Source: JAWWPY01 sp036394075 (GTDB taxonomy: Bacteria; Actinomycetota; Actinomycetes; Streptosporangiales; Streptosporangiaceae). From it: 8,007 nucleotides of DNA. Of the stretch, positions 1-5,264 are shown piece after piece (positions within the stretch are counted from its first letter, which is position 1; the number at the start of each line of letters is the position of its first letter). Position numbers and translations under genes: made by a program. The notes under the pieces are model-generated. The model did not search any database, had not been told where the DNA came from, and saw only the letters and a program-made list of their open reading frames with translations. The stretch is from the NCBI GenBank assembly GCA_036394075.1, contig DASWFT010000442.1, positions 1 through 8,007 on the forward strand, in the 5' to 3' direction.

Positions 1-783
1 CCCGTAGAGGGCATTGATGCCAAGTGAATCACCAGCCACTCCCCGCTGCTGACCCTGCTTGTCCCCGCGGGCGGGGAAGTGGCCTATCGTGTGGAGCACC
101 TGCCAGGCCAGGTGCCCGGGGAACCGGCTGCCGGCTCCGCGTGCCCCCAGCACCAGTCCCTGGCGGCGGCACTCCCACGCGTAGTGCAGGAAGGCGGCGG
201 GGGTCAGGTCGGCCAGCGCGATGCCCTGCGTGGTGAGCGCGACCGCGACGTCGAACAGCGCGGTCCCGTGGTGGATCGGGTTCACCGGCGTGGCCTGCAC
301 CCCGGCCCAGAACGTCTCCAGCAGCGGGTCGTTCTGGGCGGTGAGGAAACGCTGCCCGTAGTAGAGGAAGATGTTCGACCGGAAGGCCTCCAGCGAGGGC
401 TGGATGATCCGCAGGCAGAACAGGCAGGCAGCGCCAGTCCCGATCTGGCTCCTGTCCCTGGGCGCCGATCGCAGGACAGAAACAGGGTTCCCGCGCTGGT
501 TGAACCCGCTGGCATCCCATCGCTCCTGCCAGGTCTCGCCCGGAAATTGGCTCAGGTGGTGCAGGAGGTCCCGGGCGCCGCGGCTTCGGTTCCACCGGTT
601 GTCGGCTGACTTCGTCGGCCACGTCGTCCGCACCGCCTGCGCGATTTCCTCGGTGCAGGCCCGCGTCAGATCGCCCTGAGGTCGCGGCGGGACCGCCGGA
701 GGTGGGGCCGGGGCGGCGTTCACGCTGACGAAACGGCTGATGCCCTTCTTGCCCGGCCGGGCCGGGGCATCGAGTTCAGCCAC
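1..783 (-). CDS. Recombinase/integrase-family protein of an actinobacterial mobile element, C-terminus beyond window
   Basis: The frame is open from a GTG at 783-781 to the left edge, about 260 codons, with no stop. After a Pro/Ala-rich first 40 residues come motifs I associate with a family annotated 'site-specific integrase' in Streptomyces and Frankia: FPGETWQERWDASG, then CLFCLRIIQPSLEAFRSN, then ALFDVAVALTTQGIALADLTPAA and HYAWECRRQG. No Arg/His/Tyr catalytic set is visible; it would lie in the missing C-terminal part. The GTG start sits inside the last codons of the upstream integrase (8-base overlap with its TGA at 778-776), so translation is probably coupled. Two overlapping recombinase genes recall elements that carry several tyrosine recombinases in tandem. 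The family assignment is from memory of conserved motifs. The last 20 or so residues before the edge look less family-like. Confidence 0.6.
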   Translation of the reverse strand, partial: MAELDAPARPGKKGISRFVSVNAAPAPPPAVPPRPQGDLTRACTEEIAQAVRTTWPTKSADNRWNRSRGARDLLHHLSQFPGETWQERWDASGFNQRGNPVSVLRSAPRDRSQIGTGAACLFCLRIIQPSLEAFRSNIFLYYGQRFLTAQNDPLLETFWAGVQATPVNPIHHGTALFDVAVALTTQGIALADLTPAAFLHYAWECRRQGLVLGARGAGSRFPGHLAWQVLHTIGHFPARGDKQGQQRGVAGDSLGINALYG

Positions 784-1490
784 CGAACACCGCCCTGACG
801 TCCTCCGGGTCATACCCGGCGGCGAAGGTGCGCTGGGGACGAGGCTGGGCGTAGTGCTCCTGGAGCTTGTCGTGCATGTCCTCCACCCGGGCAGTGAGGT
901 AGCGCCCGGTCGTGTCCAGGTGAGCATGCCGCAAGATCGCCTGCACCTCGGCGAGGGTGAGCCGTTCGTCTCCGGACCTGGTAGAGCGTGGCCGCGCCGT
1001 GGCGAAGGTCATGCAGCCGCACCGGGGGCAGCCCGGCGCCGGCTACCAGCGTGTTGAACGTCCGGGTCAGGTGCTCGGGGCACAACGGCCCGCCGCCAGG
1101 TGGGGTGAACACGTACCCGCTGAGGGTGATCCCGCGGGCCTGGGCATTGAGCTGCTGGGCGCGGCGGTGCTCGCGAAGGGCGGCGATGGTCGCCGGGTCC
1201 AGGGCGACCGCGCGGCGGCTGGCCGGGGTCTTCAGCGGGCAGGCGGTGAGTTTCCCGGCCACGTGCTGGACCTGGCGGGTGATGTAGGCCAGCCCGGCGT
1301 CCAGATCCAGGTCGGCCCAGCGCAGCCCGCACGCCTCACCGCGCCGCAGCCCGCGCAGCGCGATCAGCTGGTAGGCGGCGAACAACCGGTGCCCGGCAGC
1401 CGACTTCAGGAACTGGCGGGTCTGGGCGGTGGTCCAGACGGCGACCGGCGGACGGGCGCCAGTGCGCTGCCACTCCCGGACTCGGCGGCG
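776..1490 (-). pseudogene. Tyrosine recombinase (phage-type integrase) catalytic domain, frameshifted and lacking its N-terminus
   Basis: This is the catalytic domain of a XerC/phage-type tyrosine integrase, which cuts and rejoins DNA at attachment sites. Recognisable sequence begins near 1475 (REWQRTGARPPVAVWTTAQT). All catalytic positions can be found: Arg in LRGLRRGEACGLRW (about 1346), Lys in PLKTPASRR, HDLRH (about 1013-999), then HAHLDTTGRY with His and the nucleophilic Tyr nine residues apart. The last group lies in another frame. Removing one C near 974-975 joins HDLRHGAATLYQV to GDERLTLAEVQAILRHAH and restores a continuous domain ending in AVFGG at the TGA 778-776. The SAM-like core-binding N-terminal half, usually 150-200 residues, is absent; its place is taken by the methyltransferase fragment. 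I therefore call it a broken gene, unless the frameshift is a sequencing error. Confidence 0.85.
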
Positions 1491-1853
1491 ACGCCGCGGT
1501 CCAGCTCGATGGTGGTGACCTGCCCACCTGGCCCGGTCAGGCGGGCCAGGAGCGCGGCGTTGTAGCCGGTGCCGCCGCCGATCTCCAGGATTCGCTGGCC
1601 GGGGCGGACGTCGAGCTGGTCGAGCATCGCGGCGGCGATGCCGGGTGCAGACGCCGAACTGGTAGCCACTCCGTCCTTGTCGCGGTGCGCCACGACGGGG
1701 CTGCTGCCGTAGGCCTCGGCCAGGGGCGTGCCGGGCAGGAACGCCTCTCGCGGCACCGCCCGCAGCGCCGCGTCAGACGAAGAGGGGAAGTGGTTCGCCG
1801 TCCCAGCCGCGCAGCTGGTCGGTCATCGAGTTCCTCAGCTGGGCTGCCGTCAC
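1490..1853 (-). pseudogene. PIMT/FxLD-type protein carboxyl methyltransferase fragment, frameshifted, C-terminus lost
   Basis: This is the N-terminal half of a SAM-dependent methyltransferase related to protein-L-isoaspartate O-methyltransferases, most like the actinobacterial 'FxLD system' branch. The likely start is the GTG at 1853 (VTAAQLRNSMTDQLRGWDG). One extra base in a C4 run (plus strand 1784-1787) then moves the reading into the frame that gives DAALRAVPREAFLPGTPLAEAY and, later, SAM motif I as ILEIGGGTGYNAALLA. Sequence resembling motif II (VTTIELD) follows, and homology ends near 1500. The remaining 100 or more residues of a normal enzyme are missing, and integrase sequence starts within about 25 bases. 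The protein is not expected to work. The general family is clear from the motifs; the FxLD sub-branch is a guess. Confidence 0.75.
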
Positions 1854-1976
1854 GGTGCCGTCTTCCGCCCGGCTGAGGTTACGGGCCTGGTGCGCCCTGG
1901 GCACGGCACCACACGGGACAGGCCCGGCCCTGACGAAGGGAACCCCGGGGCTGGGGTCCGCCTGAACGTCGCCCGC

Positions 1977-2126
1977 GCTGACGATGATGTCGTGGGGCAG
2001 GATCACGATGGCGGTGGTCGCGCCATAGGGCGACTGCTTCAGGGAGACCCGGATCCCGTGCCGGGCGGCGAGCTGGCCGACCACGATCGCCGTCCGGATC
2101 ATCTGCTGATTCCCCAGCGACGAACC
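1977..2126 (-). pseudogene. Remnant of the C-terminal ATPase region of a sensor histidine kinase
   Basis: The translation contains VVGQLAARHGIRVSLKQS, then PYGATTAIVILPHDIIV. This matches the end of the HATPase domain of actinobacterial nitrate/nitrite-sensing-type histidine kinases, where a GLFVVGxLAxRHGI segment is followed by YGGxTAxVLLP. The preceding glycine-rich nucleotide box is degraded: MIRTAIVVG stands where RMGLFVVG is usual. No dimerisation or sensor domain can be seen in any nearby frame. The frame stays open past the homology and runs into the start of the methyltransferase fragment. I read it as a relic of about 50 residues, not a gene. The similarity is from memory and short, hence moderate confidence. 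Confidence 0.5.
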
Positions 2127-2194
2127 ACGCGTGAAGGTGTTCCTGTAGACGCTGCGCACCGCGATGGCTCGGTGTCTGAGACCAGCCACTGTAC

Positions 2195-2223
2195 TTGGTT
2201 GAGTGTGCCATCCTCGCTAGGCG
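2195..2223 (+). promoter_or_regulatory. Candidate sigma-70-type promoter for the three-gene plus-strand set
   Basis: TTGGTT (2195-2200) and TAGGCG (2218-2223) are separated by exactly 17 bases, a spacing and pair of hexamers acceptable for an actinobacterial housekeeping promoter. The -10 lies 43 bases before the GTG at 2267. The position, at the point where coding direction switches from minus to plus, fits. Such matches also occur by chance. Confidence 0.35.
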
Positions 2224-2239
2224 GGCTGAAGCGCAAGGA

Positions 2240-2254
2240 CCGCCAGACTGGCGG
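2240..2254. promoter_or_regulatory. Perfect 15-base palindrome, operator-like, in the leader of the plus-strand set
   Basis: CCGCCAG-A-CTGGCGG is a perfect 7-bp inverted repeat around one central base. It lies between the candidate -10 (2218-2223) and the GTG start at 2267. A dimeric regulator bound there would block transcription. In RNA the one-base loop is too tight for the full stem, which favours a DNA operator. The right arm also holds the only Shine-Dalgarno-like bases (GGCGG) before the start codon. No regulator gene of a known family is adjacent, although the 113-residue protein at 4029 is a possible binder. Confidence 0.4.
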
Positions 2255-2266
2255 CATGATGGTGCG

Positions 2267-2755
2267 GTGAGTCCCTGTAGGCGCCGGCTGTCTGATGACG
2301 AGCGGTCGGTCCTCTTGTCCGAGTTGCTCCTCCGGCATCCTGAACTGGCCGCCGAGGCGGACGAGATCTCCTCCGCGCTGCTCGTCGTGGCGGATCAGGA
2401 TCTCATCGACGAGATCACGGCCAGGCTGCGGGCGCTGCGTCTCAGCGGGCCGGTGTCCGTCGATGCGGGGCGGGGACGGATACTGCAAGTCCTCCAGCCG
2501 TATATCGACGATCTCACCTGGCGAAAGGAACGCGGCGCCCGGCGGGCGGCCGCCGATATCGCGGTCGCCGTCATGCTCGGGCTGTACGAATGCCGCGAGG
2601 ATACCGACAAGGACATGCTGCTTGTCCGGATGGGCCTGCCCGCCTCGGCAGACGACCTTGCGCGCGCGGTGTACAACAAGCTGAGGCCGCTGCGCCTGTC
2701 ATTGCCGTCGCTGGCGGAGGAGTGCCCGGAGTGGGCGTGGTATGAGGAGAATTAA
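2267..2755 (+). CDS. Uncharacterised helical protein, 162 residues
   Basis: I chose the GTG at 2267 because the frame upstream, back to a TTG at 2195, gives low-complexity sequence unlike the rest and overlaps the candidate promoter. The protein is mostly acidic-to-amphipathic helix with no signal peptide, membrane segment or catalytic motif. It resembles, from memory, a common actinobacterial family of unknown function, with a RHPELAAEA segment near residue 22, a central PYIDDLxxRxxxGxRxAA block and an AVMLGLYECRE segment. The C-terminus is rich in Trp and acidic residues (ECPEWAWYEEN). Its stop TAA lies 5 bases before the ATG of the next gene, and its final GAGGAG codons can serve as that gene's ribosome binding site, so the two are almost certainly co-transcribed and translationally coupled. 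Function unknown. Confidence 0.75.
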   Translation: MSPCRRRLSDDERSVLLSELLLRHPELAAEADEISSALLVVADQDLIDEITARLRALRLSGPVSVDAGRGRILQVLQPYIDDLTWRKERGARRAAADIAVAVMLGLYECREDTDKDMLLVRMGLPASADDLARAVYNKLRPLRLSLPSLAEECPEWAWYEEN

Positions 2756-2760
2756 GGGCC

Positions 2761-3981
2761 ATGAACGATAGCGGCGACGAGGCGTCGCTCGCCTCCCTCA
2801 TCGAGCGCAGCGCGGAACTGAAGCGGGCCCTGGTCGACTTCGCCTGCAGCCCGCGGTTCGAACGGCATCTGGCACGGTTCATGGAGGCGGCAGGTCCCGG
2901 AGGAGAACTGAACGAGGGCGAGGCGATCGCCATCATCGACCGGTTCGCGCTTCAGCACCGCCTGCCGGAAGGCAAGACTGTGCTGGACCAGTTCCTGGCC
3001 AGCTGGCCGGGCCTGACCGCGGCTGACCGCGAGATGCTGCGCGGCTGGCGCGACCCGGTGGAGGGAATCTTCGAGATCCGGGCCAAGGACCGGGACGCGA
3101 TCGTCCTGCTGAACCTGATCGATGACCTGGAGTACCGCACGTACTCCAACGTGGGCCCGGCCGCCTTCCGCCGGCTGCCCAAAGGCGGGTTTGCGCACGC
3201 GCGTCTGGTGCCGATCTCGCCCTACGGGGCCAGCAAGCTGGCCGGCGAGGGTCCCGTCCGCCCGCTGCCCAGGGTCTGGCTGGTCTCCGGGACGCTGGCG
3301 GGCTACCCCAAGTCCAGCGCCGCACAGATTGCGCAGGCCGCGCTGGAACTGGCGACCAGACAGCCTGGACTGGTCTACCGCAACCCGGGGAGAATCGAGC
3401 AGGGCTGGAAGCAGATGCGGGAGGATAGGGCCGCGTTCATGGAGTTCTTCGGCAGCGATGAGCTGGTCCTTGCCCCCGCCGAAGCCGAGGAACGGCTCAA
3501 CGCCTACTACCGCCACCGTCAGGAAGCCGCGCTCGCCGCGCACCCCGGGCGCTCCCGACCACGACACGTCCCCGGCGTGAACATCCCCGCTTTCGACTTG
3601 CCAGCCGAACTCGCCAACGCCGACACCATCGGCATCATCTACGACGACACTGACGGGCTCAACTTCTATAACGAATACAGGATGCTGCGCGACCTGTTCG
3701 CAGACCCGGCCCTGGCGGCCGACAAGCGATACTCGCAGGTGCTGCGAGGGTACCTGGGGACGGACAGCATCGGCCCGCTGCCCTTCCGGCGGCTGGCCGC
3801 CGCCTTTCCGCAAACCGTCGACGCGGTGTTCCGGAAGATCCTGCGCAAGCCGAACTTCACTTGGGCCGAGCACGGCGAAGTACTGCTGCGCCGCCGGAAG
3901 CCCTGGTACTACGAGCGCGAGCCGCGTCCGGGCGTCTCGGTGATCGGCACCCGCCTCAGCGAACTCGTCGGCCGTCGGTGA
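2761..3981 (+). CDS. Uncharacterised soluble protein, 406 residues
   Basis: This is an intact ORF with strong GC-biased codon third positions. The ATG follows GAGGAG of the preceding gene after 11 bases. No signal peptide, membrane helix or nucleotide-binding loop is visible. The most family-like blocks are: a Trp-centred WRDPVEGIFEI motif near residue 96; LLNLIDDLEYRTYSN around 116-131; an aromatic/Arg block with FMEFFGSDELVLAPAEAEERLNAYYRH spread over about 225-258; an acidic IGIIYDDTDGLNFYNEY near 286-306; RGYLGTDSIGPLPFRRLA near 329-346; and a basic C-terminus (LRRRKPWYYERE). I believe proteins with these blocks are widespread in actinobacteria and some other bacteria without an assigned role, but I cannot name a domain. 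Conserved acidic and aromatic residues hint at ligand binding; that is inference. It sits between two other unknown genes. Confidence 0.85.
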   Translation: MNDSGDEASLASLIERSAELKRALVDFACSPRFERHLARFMEAAGPGGELNEGEAIAIIDRFALQHRLPEGKTVLDQFLASWPGLTAADREMLRGWRDPVEGIFEIRAKDRDAIVLLNLIDDLEYRTYSNVGPAAFRRLPKGGFAHARLVPISPYGASKLAGEGPVRPLPRVWLVSGTLAGYPKSSAAQIAQAALELATRQPGLVYRNPGRIEQGWKQMREDRAAFMEFFGSDELVLAPAEAEERLNAYYRHRQEAALAAHPGRSRPRHVPGVNIPAFDLPAELANADTIGIIYDDTDGLNFYNEYRMLRDLFADPALAADKRYSQVLRGYLGTDSIGPLPFRRLAAAFPQTVDAVFRKILRKPNFTWAEHGEVLLRRRKPWYYEREPRPGVSVIGTRLSELVGRR

Positions 3982-4028
3982 ACCCGCGAACCCCGGCTGA
4001 ACCGCTCTGTGTGAGATAACGAGGAGCT

Positions 4029-4370
4029 ATGGAGTTCCACGATGAAGAATGGGGCCGCAAGGGCGCGACGCTGAGCGACAAGACGGCTCGTTCGGAGTTC
4101 GGGTTGACGCAGGATGAGATCATCGCGGCGATCAACGCGGGCAAGCTCCAGTACCGGCCCGGCTCGATGCACGGGAACCCGTGGCTGCGGCTGTTCCGCC
4201 GCGAGGTCGAGGAACTCGTGCGGAGCAGGCATGGTGAGCAGTACCTCCGGGAACGGCAGGCGCGAACGGAGCTGGCGCGCATCAACCGCGAGCTGAAACA
4301 GCTCCGGACTCAGCTCGGCGCGCTCGAGGAAAGGCGGGCTGCGCTCCTTTCCGACCTCGGTGCGAGATAG
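4029..4370 (+). CDS. Small uncharacterised protein with probable DNA-binding N-terminus and coiled-coil tail, 113 residues
   Basis: The ATG at 4029 follows GAGGAG at 4021-4026, an unusually tight spacing but the only start upstream of the conserved-looking region. It begins 47 bases after the preceding stop, so it is probably in the same operon. Residues about 15-65 (TLSDKTARSEFGLTQDEIIAAINAGKLQYR, then GNPWLRLFRREVEELV) read like an excisionase/MerR-type winged helix: a 'choose a row, read a value' helix pair, a short wing containing Arg and an aromatic residue, then a recognition-like REVEEL helix. Residues about 70-110 are Leu/Glu/Arg/Lys heptads (INRELKQLRTQLGALEERRAALL), a confident coiled coil likely to dimerise the protein. 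Similar proteins occur in diverse bacteria as hypothetical proteins, to my memory. DNA binding and regulation of the upstream palindrome are inference. Confidence 0.8.
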   Translation: MEFHDEEWGRKGATLSDKTARSEFGLTQDEIIAAINAGKLQYRPGSMHGNPWLRLFRREVEELVRSRHGEQYLRERQARTELARINRELKQLRTQLGALEERRAALLSDLGAR

Positions 4371-4372
4371 AC

Positions 4373-4522
4373 GTCGACACCATCGCGGCCTTCCTGCACG
4401 CCTACGACGAGACCCTCGACGGCGGCCTGTTCCTTCCGCGCGGCATGCTCGACACCGTCACCGATCTCGCCGCGCAGGCAGGCAGCCGCCTGAACCTCAC
4501 CGACGGGCGCACGCCGGGCACC
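4373..4522 (+). pseudogene. Unrecognised coding-like fragment
   Basis: The plus-strand frame directly after the 113-residue gene gives VDTIAAFLHAYDETLDG, then GLFLPRGMLDTVTDLAAQAGSRLNL, ending at about DGRTPG. It has the amphipathic pattern and GC-rich third positions of real protein. The only ATG in it (4445) lies in the middle and no ribosome site precedes a start. After 4522 the frame continues to 4882 but loses protein-like character and crosses the hairpin at 4791. I see a relic of a gene whose two ends are gone. I do not recognise the family. Confidence 0.35.
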
Positions 4523-4565
4523 GTGCAACATCGGCCCCAGCGCGCGGCGGTCACGGACTTCGCGC

Positions 4566-4775
4566 GTGCTGTTCCTGAACGGAGCCTCGTCGGCGGGGAA
4601 GACGAGCATCGGCAGGGCGTTGCAGGACATGCTGAGCCAGCCCTATCTGCTGCTCGGCCTGGATACGTGCTTCGGCTTGGTTTCCCGGCCGCTGGGGTCA
4701 GCCGGCCCGTTCCGGGCATCGCGGCTTTTCCTACGCGGACCTGCCGCCTGATGGCGGTCGGCCGATGCCCGGCGG
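4566..4775 (+). pseudogene. Chloramphenicol-phosphotransferase-like P-loop kinase, frameshifted and truncated
   Basis: The N-terminus is typical of the CPT family of small P-loop phosphotransferases: VLFLNGASSAGKTSIGRALQ contains the Walker A motif GASSAGKTS and is followed by LLLGLDTCFGLV. The frame then derails. Moving one base (an extra C around 4689-4694) gives WGQPARSGHRGFSYADLPPD and GGRPMP, which continues the family pattern. Homology stops near 4775, so about two thirds of a normal 170-200 residue enzyme is lost, including the region after the substrate-binding segment. No function is expected. A GTG at 4566 may have been the start. The intact family includes the VPL resistance kinase of Streptomyces venezuelae, but most members have unknown substrates. 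Confidence 0.7.
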
Positions 4776-4790
4776 AAAACGCGGTAAACG

Positions 4791-4826
4791 CTGTGCCCCG
4801 TCCCGAGTGGCCGGGACGGGGCACAG
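4791..4826 (-). terminator. Perfect 15-bp hairpin, probable transcription terminator of the SnoaL-like gene
   Basis: CTGTGCCCCGTCCCG (4791-4805) pairs perfectly with 4812-4826 around a 6-base loop (AGTGGC). It starts 16 bases after the TAA stop (4845-4843) of the minus-strand gene. There is no clear run of T after it, which is common for actinobacterial terminators. It also lies downstream of the plus-strand kinase remnant, so it could stop transcription arriving from either side. Confidence 0.75.
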
Positions 4827-4842
4827 TCGTAGCAGCTCGTGG

Positions 4843-5259
4843 TTACGACTGGCTGGACGCGACCGAGGGGCTGTTGCTATAGGCCGCGAGCAGCCACTTG
4901 CCGTCCTGCCTGGCGAGCACCCAGGTCGCGTACACCGTCCGCTCGGGCGGGGCCTCGGTCTCTCCGGGAACCAGGATGCCGGTCTCGCTGATGACCACGA
5001 CCGCGTCGTCGTTCAGGAACCGGACGTCCAGCACCTTGTCGGACGACCGCGTGCCCTTCAGCGGCCCGTTGAACGAGAACGCCATGGCGCCGCGGATCTC
5101 CTCGCGCGACTTCATGTACGCACCGGGCAGGATCGCGCTGGCATCCTCAAGATACTCGGCGACGAACGCGTCCGGGTCGGCATTGTTCCAGGCCTCGTGG
5201 ACGCCCTTCACGACGTCGAGGACGGCGGCCTCTTTCTTCTTCTGGGCTTCGGTAGTCAA
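4843..5259 (-). CDS. SnoaL/NTF2-like (SgcJ/EcaC, DUF4440-type) protein, 138 residues
   Basis: This is a small cone-shaped-fold protein of the SnoaL-like superfamily. The family includes polyketide cyclases, ketosteroid isomerases and many non-enzymatic ligand binders. Visible family features are the first helix with VHEAWNNADPDAFVAEYLEDA, the ILPGAYMKSREEIRGAM turn, and the closing strands VLDVRFLNDDAVVVI and TWVLARQDGKWLLAAYSNSP. I chose the TTG at 5259 because a GAGG (5272-5269) lies 9 bases before it. The longer frame back to 5343 gives non-family sequence from the 3' part of the upstream transporter gene. The gene lies 5 bases after the transporter stop as read directly. The specific substrate cannot be inferred. 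Confidence 0.85.
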   Translation of the reverse strand: MTTEAQKKKEAAVLDVVKGVHEAWNNADPDAFVAEYLEDASAILPGAYMKSREEIRGAMAFSFNGPLKGTRSSDKVLDVRFLNDDAVVVISETGILVPGETEAPPERTVYATWVLARQDGKWLLAAYSNSPSVASSQS

Positions 5260-5264
5260 GATCC

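Noticed and set aside
63..76. CCCCGC-GG-GCGGGG resembling the core of a type I-E CRISPR repeat
   Set aside because: It occurs once only, the loop is 2 rather than 4 bases, there is no spacer array, and it lies within the recombinase reading frame.
29..622. Competing ORFs on both strands over the left recombinase
   Set aside because: The Pro/Arg/Ala-rich translations are typical of shadows. The frame starting at GTG 783 gives balanced sequence with recognisable motifs.
2256..2270. Four-codon leader ORF (ATG ATG GTG CGG TGA) overlapping the GTG start by GTGA
   Set aside because: It could be a translational-coupling leader, but so short an ORF is expected by chance and nothing else supports it.
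1728..2270. 180-residue plus-strand ORF across the methyltransferase and kinase remnants
   Set aside because: It is antisense to two segments with recognisable minus-strand homology and shows no coherent protein pattern of its own.
2752..3873. Long minus-strand ORF opposite the 406-residue gene
   Set aside because: It is the GC-rich antisense shadow of the plus-strand gene: composition-driven, with no domain pattern. The plus-strand frame has a ribosome site and coherent protein character.
4029..4052. HDEEWG near the start of the 113-residue protein, as in 3-methyladenine DNA glycosylase I (YHDEEWGVP)
   Set aside because: The similarity stops after the hexamer. The glycosylase's following conserved residues and length are absent, and the rest reads as a DNA-binding/coiled-coil protein.
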